Part shown: positions 9,048 to 19,458 of the stretch, in pieces
Layout of the letters: every line of letters starts with the position of its first letter
Position numbering within the stretch: position 1 is the first letter of the stretch
Source of the DNA: Saccharothrix sp. NRRL B-16348
Lineage (GTDB): Bacteria; Actinomycetota; Actinomycetes; Mycobacteriales; Pseudonocardiaceae
Direction: 5' to 3'
Assembly (NCBI RefSeq): GCF_001280085.1
Contig: NZ_LGED01000220.1
Coordinates: 1-64,000, forward strand
Length of the DNA stretch: 64,000 nt
The notes under the pieces: model-generated
The model's database searches: none
What the model was told of the DNA's origin: nothing
Seen by the model: the letters and a program-made list of their open reading frames with translations, nothing else
Program-made: the position numbers and the translations under genes

Positions 9048-9872
9048 TTACCAGCCGAACCGAATCAGACCGTTTTCCAGGACCTCCACCAGCTTGTCAC
9101 CGGCGAGGAAGGAGTCCGGAGTCGAGCGGGCCGTGATGAACGGGAAGTCGACGATCACCGAGGTTTCCTTGCCGACGTTGCCGTGGAACTGCCCGTCGGG
9201 ACCAGTGGCGTCGCGCAGGATGTACTCGAGCGGGTACGGCGGCGGGCCCATGTTGAACTCGACGCCGACGAATCCGGTGCCGTCCTTGTAGTCGTACTCC
9301 TTGCAGTGGCCGGTGACGTGCTTGCCCCAGATGATCGACTTGCGGTCGTCCCACTCGCGGGCGAACGCCAGGGCTGCGACGCCGTAGCACTCGCCGACCA
9401 CCGGCTTGTCGGCCCGGATGAACGCCAGGATCAGCTCGTGCAGCCTGCCGTTGTTGGCCAGGTCGACGATCGGGCCCGAGCCGCCGACGATGACGAGGGC
9501 GTCGTACTCGGCGACGTCCTGGGCCAGCGTGGCGATCTCCCGGTAGTACGCCTCCATGGCGCGCAGCGGGTTCGGCGCGCTGTCGTAGGGGCGCTCGGGA
9601 ATCCAGTCGGCGAGGCTGACCGGGTTGTCCAGGCGTGACGACTCGTCCAGCTCCCGGGCCGCGACCGCGACCTCGGGGGTGGTCACCGACCGGCCCAGCG
9701 GCGGGTCGACGTAGCCCGGGTCGAGGCTGGGCGGCAGGGCGACGGGGCGCTTGCCGGTCGGGGTGGCGAACACCGCCGTGTACCCCTGACGGTCGCAGGC
9801 CACCAGCGGCCCGAGCAGCTCCTCGCCCCAGTAACCGTATTCGGAAAGGATGAACAGGATCTTCTTGCTCAT
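9048..9872 (-). CDS. DJ-1/PfpI-superfamily protein (first copy, Hsp31-like)
   Basis: 274 aa. Opens MSKKILFILSEYGYWGEEL, with the conserved Glu of the DJ-1 family near residue 17-18, and has the nucleophile elbow VVGECYGVAALAF (Cys162). Length and layout resemble the larger Hsp31/YDR533-type members more than the ~190-aa DJ-1 core. Hsp31-type proteins can be glutathione-independent glyoxalases; whether this one is cannot be told here. A near-ideal AAGGAGG ribosome site precedes the ATG. It lies 28 bp before the ThDP gene and 99 bp after glgB. Confidence 0.85.
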   Translation of the reverse strand: MSKKILFILSEYGYWGEELLGPLVACDRQGYTAVFATPTGKRPVALPPSLDPGYVDPPLGRSVTTPEVAVAARELDESSRLDNPVSLADWIPERPYDSAPNPLRAMEAYYREIATLAQDVAEYDALVIVGGSGPIVDLANNGRLHELILAFIRADKPVVGECYGVAALAFAREWDDRKSIIWGKHVTGHCKEYDYKDGTGFVGVEFNMGPPPYPLEYILRDATGPDGQFHGNVGKETSVIVDFPFITARSTPDSFLAGDKLVEVLENGLIRFGW

Positions 9873-9971
9873 ATTTCCTCCTTGTGCGGCGCCGATCCTC
9901 CCGGAACCGACAGGTCAATCTTCGCGGGCATTCGCCCGACAAACAAGGAATCGCGGCTCTTGTGGCGCCAG

Positions 9972-11813
9972 TCAGCGAGTTGCGAAATTCTCCGTGCATT
10001 CGACGTTCTCCGTGCAATGGGCATTTTCCGTGCACTGCGCGGAGAACAGCCACGCCACGGTGGACGCGGGCAGGTCGAGCACGCCGGTGACGTGCTCGCC
10101 GGTCAGGTGCGGGCGCTCGCTGTCGAGCAGGGTGGTCCAGGGACCGCCGACGTCCACGCGTTGCGGCACGCCGGAGAAGTTGGCCGCGCACAGCAGCGTG
10201 CCGTCCGGGCCGGTGCGGCGGAACGCGAGCACGTTGCGGCCGGGATCGCTGAGGTGCCAGGCGAAGGCACCCCGGTCGTCGTCGGTGGCGTGCAGCGCGG
10301 GGGTGCGCCGGTAGACGTGATTGAGCCGGCGCACGAGGTCGAGGACGCCCTGGTGCGGCGGGCTGTCGGCCAACTCCCAGCACAGCGAGCCGTCGCTGTC
10401 CCACTCGGGAGGCTGGCCGAACTCGCCGCCCATGAACAGCAACTGCTTGCCCGGGTGCGCCCACGTGTACGCCAGCAGCGCGCGCAGACCCGCGGCGCGT
10501 CGCTTGTCGTCGCCGGGCATGCGCTGCCACAGCGAGCCCTTGCCGTGCACCACCTCGTCGTGGGACAGGGGCAGCACGTACCGCTCGTTCCACGCGTAGT
10601 CCAAGGGGAGCTCCAGCTCCCCGTGGTGCGCGGCGCGGTGCACCGGGTCATGGCCCAGGTAGCCCAGCACGTCGTGCATCCAGCCGAGGTTCCACTTGAG
10701 GTCGAAGCCCAGGCCCTCCGGCGCCGTGACGCCCGGCCAGGCCGTGGACTCCTCGGCGACCACCACCGCGCCGGGCACCTCCCGGTGCACCGCGGCGGTC
10801 AGCTCCCGCAGCAGCGCCACGGCCTCCAGGTTCTCGTTGCCGCCGTGCGCGTTCGGCTCCCACTGCCCCGGTCCGCGCGAGTAGTCCAGGTAGAGCATGG
10901 AGGACACCGCGTCGACCCGCAGGCCGTCCAGGTGGAACTCGGTCAGCCAGTACAGGGCCGAGGCGATCAGGAAGTTGCGCACCTCCGGCCGGCCGAAGTC
11001 GAACACCAGCGTGCCCCAGTCCGGGTGCTCGCCGCGTTGCGGGTCGGGGTGCTCGTACAGCGGGGTGCCGTCGAATCGGGCCAGCGCCCAGTCGTCGCGC
11101 GGGAAGTGCGCGGGCACGAAGTCCAGCAGGACGCCGATCCCCTTGCGGTGCAGGTGGTCCACGAAGTAGCGGAAGTCGTCCGGGGTGCCGAACCGGGCCG
11201 TGGGCGCGAAGTAGGAACTCACCTGGTAGCCCCACGAGCCGCCGAACGGGTGCTCGGTCACGGGCATCAGCTGGACGTGCGTGAAGCCCAGGTCCGCGAC
11301 GTGGTCGCCCAGCTCGTGCGCCAGCTCCCGGTAGGTCGGCCGGCTCCCGTCCTCCCTGGCGCGCCACGAGCCGAGATGCACCTCGTAGACGCTCATCGGC
11401 TCCTTCGCCCAGTCCCGCCGGGCCTGGGAATCCCCGTCGCGCCAGCGGTACCGCGACCGGAACACCACCGAGGCGTTGGCGGGCGGGCACTGGGTCGCCC
11501 GGGCCATCGGGTCGGCCTTCTCCCGCCAGCGGCCGTCGGCGCCGAGCACCGCGAAGCGGTAGCGCTGCCCGGACCGCGCCTCCGGGGCGAACAGCTCCCA
11601 CACCCCGCCGTCGCGGCGGCGCATCGGGTGCGCGGCGCCGTCCCAGCCGTTGAAGTCGCCGCGCACGCGGACCTCGCGGGCGGCCGGGGCGAGCACGGCG
11701 AACGACACGCCTCCCGCCGGCTCGACCCGCGCGCCCAGCACCTCCCAGAGCGCGGGGTGCCGCCCCTCGCCGATGAGCCGCAGGTCGTAGTCGGTCAACG
11801 TCACCCCGGTCAC
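9972..11813 (-). CDS. glgB: 1,4-alpha-glucan branching enzyme GlgB
   Basis: 613 aa from a GTG that overlaps the maltokinase stop (GTGA). CBM48 (residues ~25-115) is followed by the GH13 barrel with nucleophile D301 (LDGLRVDAVS), acid/base E354 (VVAEESTAWP) and the LSHDEVVHGK motif. It introduces alpha-1,6 branches into the glucan that GlgE elongates. It lacks the extra N-terminal beta domain of ~730-aa enzymes. Its C-terminus is odd: the last 20 residues contain the tetrapeptide CTEN three times, encoded by a tandem 18-nt repeat that looks like a non-coding element captured by the reading frame (see repeat entry). Confidence 0.92.
   Translation of the reverse strand: MTGVTLTDYDLRLIGEGRHPALWEVLGARVEPAGGVSFAVLAPAAREVRVRGDFNGWDGAAHPMRRRDGGVWELFAPEARSGQRYRFAVLGADGRWREKADPMARATQCPPANASVVFRSRYRWRDGDSQARRDWAKEPMSVYEVHLGSWRAREDGSRPTYRELAHELGDHVADLGFTHVQLMPVTEHPFGGSWGYQVSSYFAPTARFGTPDDFRYFVDHLHRKGIGVLLDFVPAHFPRDDWALARFDGTPLYEHPDPQRGEHPDWGTLVFDFGRPEVRNFLIASALYWLTEFHLDGLRVDAVSSMLYLDYSRGPGQWEPNAHGGNENLEAVALLRELTAAVHREVPGAVVVAEESTAWPGVTAPEGLGFDLKWNLGWMHDVLGYLGHDPVHRAAHHGELELPLDYAWNERYVLPLSHDEVVHGKGSLWQRMPGDDKRRAAGLRALLAYTWAHPGKQLLFMGGEFGQPPEWDSDGSLCWELADSPPHQGVLDLVRRLNHVYRRTPALHATDDDRGAFAWHLSDPGRNVLAFRRTGPDGTLLCAANFSGVPQRVDVGGPWTTLLDSERPHLTGEHVTGVLDLPASTVAWLFSAQCTENAHCTENVECTENFATR
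9988..10041. repeat. three tandem 18-nt units at the 3' end of glgB
   Basis: On the minus strand the 11-mer TGCACGGARAA recurs exactly every 18 nt (plus-strand positions 9988, 10006 and 10024), separated by seven variable bases. Because 18 is a multiple of three, the frame stays open and yields CTEN-xx-CTEN-xx-CTEN. This looks like an intergenic short repeat that has extended the glgB reading frame rather than a conserved protein domain. Confidence 0.8.
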
Positions 11814-13063
11814 CCCATCCTCTCCGCGGCGGCCACGAACCCCTCGATCGCCCGCAGCGGGACGTCCACCCAGTCGGGCCGGTTGCGGGTCTCGTAGCCG
11901 ACCTCGTAAGCGGCCTTGTCCAACTGGTGGGCGAGCAGCAGCGCGGGGTCCGGCGCGCGGCCGGCGCGCTCGGCGTAGCCCGCCAGGAACTCCCGCTCCG
12001 CGGCCCGGACCCAGTCCCGGTCGGGTGTGCGGCTCGCGGCGTAGTCCAGGGAGCGCAGCACCCCCGCGACGTCGCGCAGCGGCGAGTCCCACCGGGCGCG
12101 CTCGGGGATCGGTGCACCCGGCTCGCCCTCGAAGTCGATCAGCAGCCACCCGCCGGCCACCGCCAGGACCTGGCCGAGGTGCAGGTCGCCGTGCACGCGC
12201 TGCCGGGGCGACCCCGGCAGGGCCGCCCGGCCCGCGCCCACCAACAGGCGCGTCAACCGGTCGACGTGCCTGGCCAGCGCGGGCACCTCGGCGGCGGTCC
12301 GGTCCAGGCGGTCGAGCATGCCGTCCACCAGCGCGGACAGGTCGGCACGGGTCAGCGGCGTGCTGCCGAACGCGTCGGCCAGCGCCGCGTGGGTGGCGGC
12401 GACCGCCTCGCCGAGCGGGCGCAGCCGGCCGGTGAACCCGGGCGTGCCCGCCAGGTCCCAGCCTGACACCGCGCCCACCGCGTACCCCTGCACCACGGCG
12501 AGGGTCGACGTGCCGTCGTCCACCACGCCGTGCAGCGGCGGGACCGTCGGCGTCGGGCCGAGCGCCTGGGACACCGAGACCTCCGGGTTCACCCCGGGGA
12601 AGATCCGCCGGAAGAACTTGAGGATGTGCCGGTCGCCGAACACCACCGAGGTGTTCGACTGCTCCCCCGTGATCCGCCGGACCGGTGCAACGGGCACGAC
12701 GGGCGCGTGGGCGGTGAACCGGACGCCGTCACGCTCGGCGTCGGCCGCGACGAGCGCCAGCACGTGCGCCATCAGGTCCGGCACGTCGGTGGCGTCGACC
12801 GCCCACAGGCCGCCGAGGTCGGTGATCGGGTCCGGCGCGGGCTCCGCCAGCAGCCCGAGCGGGAGCTGGTAGCGGTGCGGCTCCGGCTCCCCGACCAGGT
12901 GCACGTCCACGAGCACGACCAGGCAGCCGTGCCCGAGGTCGGTGACCCGCGCGAGGTCCACCCGCTCGACCTGCCGCCCCTTGGCGGCGAACCAGCGGCG
13001 GCGGGGCAGCCAGTCCACCAGCGCCGCCGCGAGCCTCGTGCGGTCCCAGGCCGAGAACGTCAT
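11810..13063 (-). CDS. mak: maltokinase (Mak/Pep2)
   Basis: 417 aa. The N-terminal cap domain contains WLPRRRWFAAKGR. The kinase core has RITGEQSNTSVVFGD (nucleotide loop region), the Brenner-type catalytic motif HGDLHLGQVL (D293) and LLIDFEGEPGAP (metal-binding D310). The enzyme phosphorylates maltose to maltose-1-phosphate, the donor for GlgE. In many actinomycetes Mak is fused to or directly follows TreS; here the ATG overlaps the treS stop (ATGA) and the stop overlaps the glgB GTG. The gene appears intact even though treS upstream is frameshifted. Confidence 0.92.
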   Translation of the reverse strand: MTFSAWDRTRLAAALVDWLPRRRWFAAKGRQVERVDLARVTDLGHGCLVVLVDVHLVGEPEPHRYQLPLGLLAEPAPDPITDLGGLWAVDATDVPDLMAHVLALVAADAERDGVRFTAHAPVVPVAPVRRITGEQSNTSVVFGDRHILKFFRRIFPGVNPEVSVSQALGPTPTVPPLHGVVDDGTSTLAVVQGYAVGAVSGWDLAGTPGFTGRLRPLGEAVAATHAALADAFGSTPLTRADLSALVDGMLDRLDRTAAEVPALARHVDRLTRLLVGAGRAALPGSPRQRVHGDLHLGQVLAVAGGWLLIDFEGEPGAPIPERARWDSPLRDVAGVLRSLDYAASRTPDRDWVRAAEREFLAGYAERAGRAPDPALLLAHQLDKAAYEVGYETRNRPDWVDVPLRAIEGFVAAAERMG

Positions 13064-14707
13064 GACGTCCTCACCAGCGACAGCCAGTAGAATCCGTGCC
13101 CGACGACGGTGAGCGCGTGGTCCGGTGACTCCACCACGCCGAAACCCTCCCCGCCGGTCAGCTCGACCAGCTCCTCACCGAGGTGGTCGGACAGGTCCAG
13201 CCACACCGCCTGCGGGTGGCGGGACAGGTTGTAGACGCACAGGACAGCGCCAGCACGCTCGGGTTCGACGACGGCATCTCCAGGTACCCGCCCAGCCCGA
13301 ACGCCGGGTGCCGCCGCCGCACGGCCAGCATCCGCCGCGTCCAGTGCAGCAGCGACGAGGTGTCACGCTGCTGGGTCTCGACGTTGAGCGACTGGTAGCC
13401 GTAGATGGAGTCCATGATCACCGGCAGGTAGAGGCGCCCGGGGTCGCAGTCGGAGAACCCGGCGTTGCGGTCGGGGGTCCACTGCATGGGGGTGCGGACG
13501 CCGTCGCGGTCACCGAGCCAGATGTTGTCGCCCATGCCGATCTCGTCACCGTAGTAGAGGACGGGCGAGCCGGGTAGCGACAGCAGCATCGCGGTGAACA
13601 GCTCCTGCTGGTTGAGCGGCGCCAGCCGTCGTCTGATGCCGATGTTCGCCTTCATCCGCGGATCCTTGGCGTACTCCGCGTACATGTAGTCGCGCTCTTC
13701 GTCGGTGACCATCTCCAGCGTGAGCTCGTCGTGGTTGCGCAGGAAGATGCCCCACTGCGCGCCCGACGGGATCTCCGGGGTCTGCGCCAGGATCTCCGTG
13801 ATGGGGAACCGGTTCTCCCGCCGCACGGCCATGAACAGCCGGGGCATCAGCGGGAAGTGGAAGGCCATGTGGCACTCGTCGCCGCCCACGGCCGGGTCGC
13901 CCAGGTACTCCACCACGTCCGACGGCCACTGGTTTGCCTCCGCCAGCAGCACCCGGTCGTGGTACTCCTCGTCCACGACCTTCCGGCAGCGCTTGAGGAA
14001 CTCGTGCGTCTTCGGCAGGTTCTCGCTGTTGGTGCCCTCCTCCTCGAACAGGTAGGGCACGGCGTCGAGGCGGAAGCCGTCGATGCCCAGGTCCAGCCAG
14101 AAGCGCAGGACGTCGAGCATGGCCTCCTGCACGGCCGGGTTCTCGTAGTTCAGGTCGGGTTGGTGGGAGAAGAACCGGTGCCAGTAGAACTGGCCGCGCA
14201 CCGGGTCGTAGGTCCAGTTCGAGGTCTCGGTGTCGACGAAGATGATGCGCGCGTCGGCGTACTTCCGGTCGTCGTCGTTCCAGACGTAGTAGTCGCCGTA
14301 CGGGCCGTCCGGGTCGTTGCGCGAAGCCTGGAACCACGAGTGGGCGTCACTGGTGTGGTTGAGCACCAGGTCGGTGATCACCCGGATGCCCCGCCGGTGC
14401 GCCTCGTCCAGCAGGTGCACGAAGTCCTGCACCGTGCCGAACTCGGGGAGCACCCGCCGGAAGTCGCTGATGTCGTACCCGCCGTCGCGCAGCGGCGACG
14501 CGTAGAACGGCGGCAGCCACAGGCAGTCCACCCCCAGCCACTGGAGGTAGTCCAGCTTGCCAGTGAGCCCTTCGAGGTCTCCGACACCGTTGCCGTCGGA
14601 GTCGGCGAAGGCGCGCACCAGCACCTCGTAGAACACCGCGCGCTTGAACCACTCGGGTTCGTCGCGGGCCGGTCTCGCGCTGAGCGGATCGGTGGACGCG
14701 GCCGTCG

Positions 14708-14711
<4 letters not shown>
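13060..14711 (-). pseudogene. treS: trehalose synthase/maltose isomerase TreS, frameshifted near its C-terminus
   Basis: The first ~490 residues are a normal TreS (GH13_16): nucleophile D216 ([16 protein letters not shown]), acid/base E258 ([11 protein letters not shown]) and [12 protein letters not shown]. After SSNPSVLA, at about 13243-13252, the frame is lost. The true C-terminal domain ([19 protein letters not shown], then GHGFYWLSLVRTS and a stop at 13060) continues in another frame, and the usual short segment between 'VLA' and 'VLCVNNLSR' is missing. If uncorrected, the protein ends at 13158 with a scrambled tail of ~35 residues and no complete C-terminal beta-sandwich. It is either a real mutation or a sequence error. 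The ATG overlaps the glgE stop, and the intended stop overlaps the mak start. Confidence 0.85.
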
Positions 14712-16753
<2,042 letters not shown>

Positions 16754-16789
16754 GACTGATTCCTCCTCGACCACGACCTCGGGAACGGA

Positions 16790-17470
16790 CTACCGGGCGT
16801 CCGGCCCGATCACCCAGTGCTCCCGGACGACCATCTCGTGCAGGTAGCGCTCCTGGACGATCGAGCGCAGCTCCTCCTCGGCGCGCTGGAACTCCGGCGA
16901 CGCCAGGGCCGCGGCCAGCGCGTCGGTGTCGTCGAACCACAGCTGGTAGGCGGCGTCGAGGGTGGCCTCACCGATGCCGTACGCGCCGTCCACCACGTGG
17001 TTCTGCAGGTAGCCCCGCAGGCCCGGCACCTCGGCCACCAGCTCGGCGTGCCTGCCCAGGCTCTGCTCGCGGAACGCCGCCAGCGGCAGACCCTCGCGGC
17101 GCTTGACCAGCCGCACGATCTTCACGCCTTCGGCGCGGGGCGGCTCGACGACCTGGTGGGCGTCGGTGTCCAAGACAAGCGTGCGCCAGAACGCGGCCCA
17201 CTTCGGCTCGTCCAGCCGCGCGCCTTCCAGGAATTCCGGCGTCTGCAACGACTCGATTTGCTCCTCGGGGCGCAGCCAGATCTCGGCGATGCCGCTCCAC
17301 AGCGGCTCAGCGCCGTCCCCCGGCAGCGGGAGGCGGGTGTCGATCCTGTACCGCCGGATCTGCGGGATCTTGCTCGCGTACCGGACGGCGTGCTCCTCCA
17401 GCCAGTAGCGCTGGAACTCCCCCTCGGTCATGCCGGGCTTGGGGTGGGCGAAGATGAGCTGGTGGATCAT
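16790..17470 (-). CDS. EthD-domain protein with two ferredoxin-like repeats
   Basis: 226 aa. The N-half (MIHQLIFAHPKPGMTEGEFQRYWLEEHA) and the C-half (VKIVRLVKRREGLPLAAFREQSLGRHAELV) both match the EthD/dimeric alpha-beta-barrel pattern, so one chain would form the dimer-like barrel by itself. EthD-fold proteins include polyketide oxygenases/cyclases and dehalogenase-like enzymes acting on aromatic substrates; the reaction here is unknown. A strong GAAGGAGG ribosome site precedes the ATG. It follows the muconolactone-isomerase-like gene by 17 bp and precedes glgE by 36 bp. Confidence 0.8.
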   Translation of the reverse strand: MIHQLIFAHPKPGMTEGEFQRYWLEEHAVRYASKIPQIRRYRIDTRLPLPGDGAEPLWSGIAEIWLRPEEQIESLQTPEFLEGARLDEPKWAAFWRTLVLDTDAHQVVEPPRAEGVKIVRLVKRREGLPLAAFREQSLGRHAELVAEVPGLRGYLQNHVVDGAYGIGEATLDAAYQLWFDDTDALAAALASPEFQRAEEELRSIVQERYLHEMVVREHWVIGPDAR

Positions 17471-17487
17471 GGCTTCCTCCTTCGGCT

Positions 17488-17796
17488 TCAGACCTGGTAG
17501 CGCTTGAGGACGTCCTCGGCGAACCCGAGGTAGTCGCGCAGCGGCCAGACCTCTTCGAACTCCAGGTACTCGCGCATGGGCAGCCGGCCCAGCGCGGTGC
17601 GGTCCAGTTCCTCGGCGCTGGGCGCGTCGATGATGCCGATGACGCGCTTCTGCGCGGCGACCTTCCACAGGCCCACGGCGAAACCCGAGTCCAGGGTCTC
17701 CTTGGCGTGGGCCGCTTCCTCCTGCTCGATCTCCCAGAGCTCGTCGAGCGTGATGCGGCCCTCGTGGTTCCAGCGCATCTGGACGTAGAACAGCAT
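17488..17796 (-). CDS. muconolactone delta-isomerase-like protein
   Basis: 102 aa. The pattern MLFYVQMRWNHEG...EEAAHAKETLDSG, then LWKVAAQKRVIGIIDAPSAEELDRTALGRLPM, then a W/Y-rich end is that of the muconolactone isomerase (CatC-like) ferredoxin fold: a short strand, a helix with E/A repeats, and the GxxxIxDxxSxxEL motif. CatC shifts the double bond of muconolactone in beta-ketoadipate catabolism, but no other catechol-pathway gene is present. It more probably acts on an aromatic or lactone intermediate of the neighbouring EthD/SnoaL/FAD-monooxygenase set. It is tightly packed between the ankyrin-fusion and EthD genes. Confidence 0.8.
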   Translation of the reverse strand: MLFYVQMRWNHEGRITLDELWEIEQEEAAHAKETLDSGFAVGLWKVAAQKRVIGIIDAPSAEELDRTALGRLPMREYLEFEEVWPLRDYLGFAEDVLKRYQV

Positions 17797-17816
17797 GGCG
17801 TCAGCTCCCGGCGTGG

Positions 17817-19259
17817 TCAGGCGGCGCGCAGCCGCGCGATGATCGGGTGGTCGGGGTCGAACACGTCCAGGGCGACGTCCAGCGGCGTCTTGCCGTCGTG
17901 GCCGACCAGGTCGGTGCGCGCGCCGGCGTCGAGCAGAGTGCGGGCGCACTCGTCGTAGCCGTGCCACAGGGCGTCGTGCAGCGGCGTGTAGCCGTTGGTG
18001 GCGCCCTGGAAGTCCAGGTCCACGCCGGGCGCGGTGACCAGCAGCGCGGTGATCTGCCCGTGGCCGTTGTAGACGGCCTTGTGCAGCGGGCACGCGCCAA
18101 AGGTCGGCTCGGTGGCGTTGACGTCGGCACCGGCGGCCAGCAGTTCGCGCACGATCTCCAGGTGTCCGTCGCGGGTGGCCACCAGTAGCGGGGTGTGCAG
18201 GTCGTTGAAGCCGTTGCGCACCGGGTAGCGGGCGTCGACCTCGGCGCCGTCGGCCAGCAGCCGCCGGACCCGGGCGGTGTCGCCCGCGGCCGTGGCGGTC
18301 ATCAGCTCCTGCTCGGCGATGCGGCGCTCGTCCTCGCTCTCCCTGCCCTTGAGCAGCTTCTCGGCTTCGAGCAGCTTCTCCTTGCCCAGCGAGTTGACGT
18401 TCAGCTCGAACTCGAAGTGCTCCTTCATGGAGAAGCCGTAGTGCGTCGACAGGTTCACGCCCGCGCCCTGGTCGAGCAGGTAGCCCACGACCTCCGGGTG
18501 CTTGTACCAGAGGGCGTCCATCAGCGCGGTGTGACCGGTGGTCGGGGCCACCGCGTCGATGAACGCGCCCGCCTCGACCAGCGCGCGCACGGTGGCCGGG
18601 TCGCCGTTCTGCACCGCCTTGTGCAGGGCCGTGCAGCCCGCGCGGGTGTCCACGCCGTGGACGTCGGCGCCGCCGTCCAGCAGCGCCGACACGGTGCCCA
18701 CGCGGCCCAGGCCGGCCGCCACCTGCAACGGAGTCAGCCCGGTGGTCGCCTCGCGGCGGTCGGGGTCGGCGCCGTCGCGCAGCAGGGTGCGGACCCGCTC
18801 GTCGTCGCCCGCGCGGACCGCGGCGAGCAGCCGCTGGTCGATGTCGGAGCGGAACAGCGCGATCTCGGGCGCGGAGTCGAAGAACGCGCGCCACTCATGG
18901 ACCAGCTCGTCCTCGCCGACCTTGAGGAGCATGGTGAACTCGAATTCCACCGCCATCCCGGTGTGCTTGTGACCGATTTTCTGGTAATTGAGCACGAAGG
19001 CCCGGTCACCTTCGACCACCAGGTCCCGCTGCTCGAATTCCAGGATTTCGGTGTCGAGCGTGCGCAGCCGGAACGCCTCTACCACGTCGTCCTTGCCGCG
19101 CCACGTCCTCAGGTTGGGGATGACGGTGTTGAACTCGTTGCCGGGCAGGTCGAAGACGATGTCCTCACCCAGCGCGGCGAGGACGCCGTCGAGGTTGCCG
19201 GACTGGACGTCGGCGAACAGCCTGGTCACGATCTCACGTGTGCGTGCGGTTTCCACCAC
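17817..19259 (-). CDS. SnoaL/NTF2-like domain fused to ankyrin repeats
   Basis: About 480 aa. I chose a GTG start because AAAGGAGAG sits about eight bases before it; the further-upstream GTG at 19283 would put that site inside the gene. Residues ~1-135 are a SnoaL-like NTF2 fold (IVTRLFADVQSGNLDGVLAALGEDIVFDLPG...WRGKDDVVEAF). From ~150 to the end come ankyrin repeats (LTPLQVAAGLGRVGTVSALLDGG, TALHKAVQNGDPATVRALVEAG, YTPLHDALWHGYDECARTLLD), with a charged helical break around 285-320 (KEKLLEAEKLLKGRESEDE). NTF2/SnoaL pockets bind or cyclise small molecules and ankyrin repeats bind proteins, so a scaffolded enzyme or sensor is plausible. It is first in the long minus-strand run. Confidence 0.85.
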   Translation of the reverse strand: MVETARTREIVTRLFADVQSGNLDGVLAALGEDIVFDLPGNEFNTVIPNLRTWRGKDDVVEAFRLRTLDTEILEFEQRDLVVEGDRAFVLNYQKIGHKHTGMAVEFEFTMLLKVGEDELVHEWRAFFDSAPEIALFRSDIDQRLLAAVRAGDDERVRTLLRDGADPDRREATTGLTPLQVAAGLGRVGTVSALLDGGADVHGVDTRAGCTALHKAVQNGDPATVRALVEAGAFIDAVAPTTGHTALMDALWYKHPEVVGYLLDQGAGVNLSTHYGFSMKEHFEFELNVNSLGKEKLLEAEKLLKGRESEDERRIAEQELMTATAAGDTARVRRLLADGAEVDARYPVRNGFNDLHTPLLVATRDGHLEIVRELLAAGADVNATEPTFGACPLHKAVYNGHGQITALLVTAPGVDLDFQGATNGYTPLHDALWHGYDECARTLLDAGARTDLVGHDGKTPLDVALDVFDPDHPIIARLRAA

Positions 19260-19410
19260 AGCCGGCTCTCCTTTTATTCGCACGGGCTTGCCTTACCGAT
19301 AAAACCAGCGAAACGGGCGCCGGACAACGTTTCCGGCACGGACCGCGCACACTTCCAGCCGTGGACTGAATTCCGTGCAGTCGGCGATTTTCTGCAACTG
19401 GGCGAACAAC

Positions 19411-19447
19411 AGAACGGACCCGCCGCGGGGTCGCGGGGGTCCGTTCT
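19411..19447 (-). terminator. hairpin after the aldo/keto reductase gene
   Basis: An 11-bp perfect inverted repeat (AGAACGGACCC at 19411-19421, complement at 19437-19447) encloses a GC-rich loop. It lies just beyond the minus-strand reductase stop at 19459 and upstream of the ankyrin-fusion gene. It therefore probably separates the reductase/VOC/monooxygenase unit from the 13-gene run. Confidence 0.65.
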
Positions 19448-19458
19448 CCGGGAAGGGC

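Noticed and set aside
9988..10041. CRISPR-like array at the end of glgB
   Set aside because: Units are 18 nt with 7-nt variable gaps, only three copies and within a reading frame; far too short for CRISPR repeats and spacers.
17488..17796. Catechol/beta-ketoadipate pathway call from the muconolactone-isomerase-like gene
   Set aside because: No catA, catB or pcaD-like genes are nearby; the fold alone does not prove the pathway.
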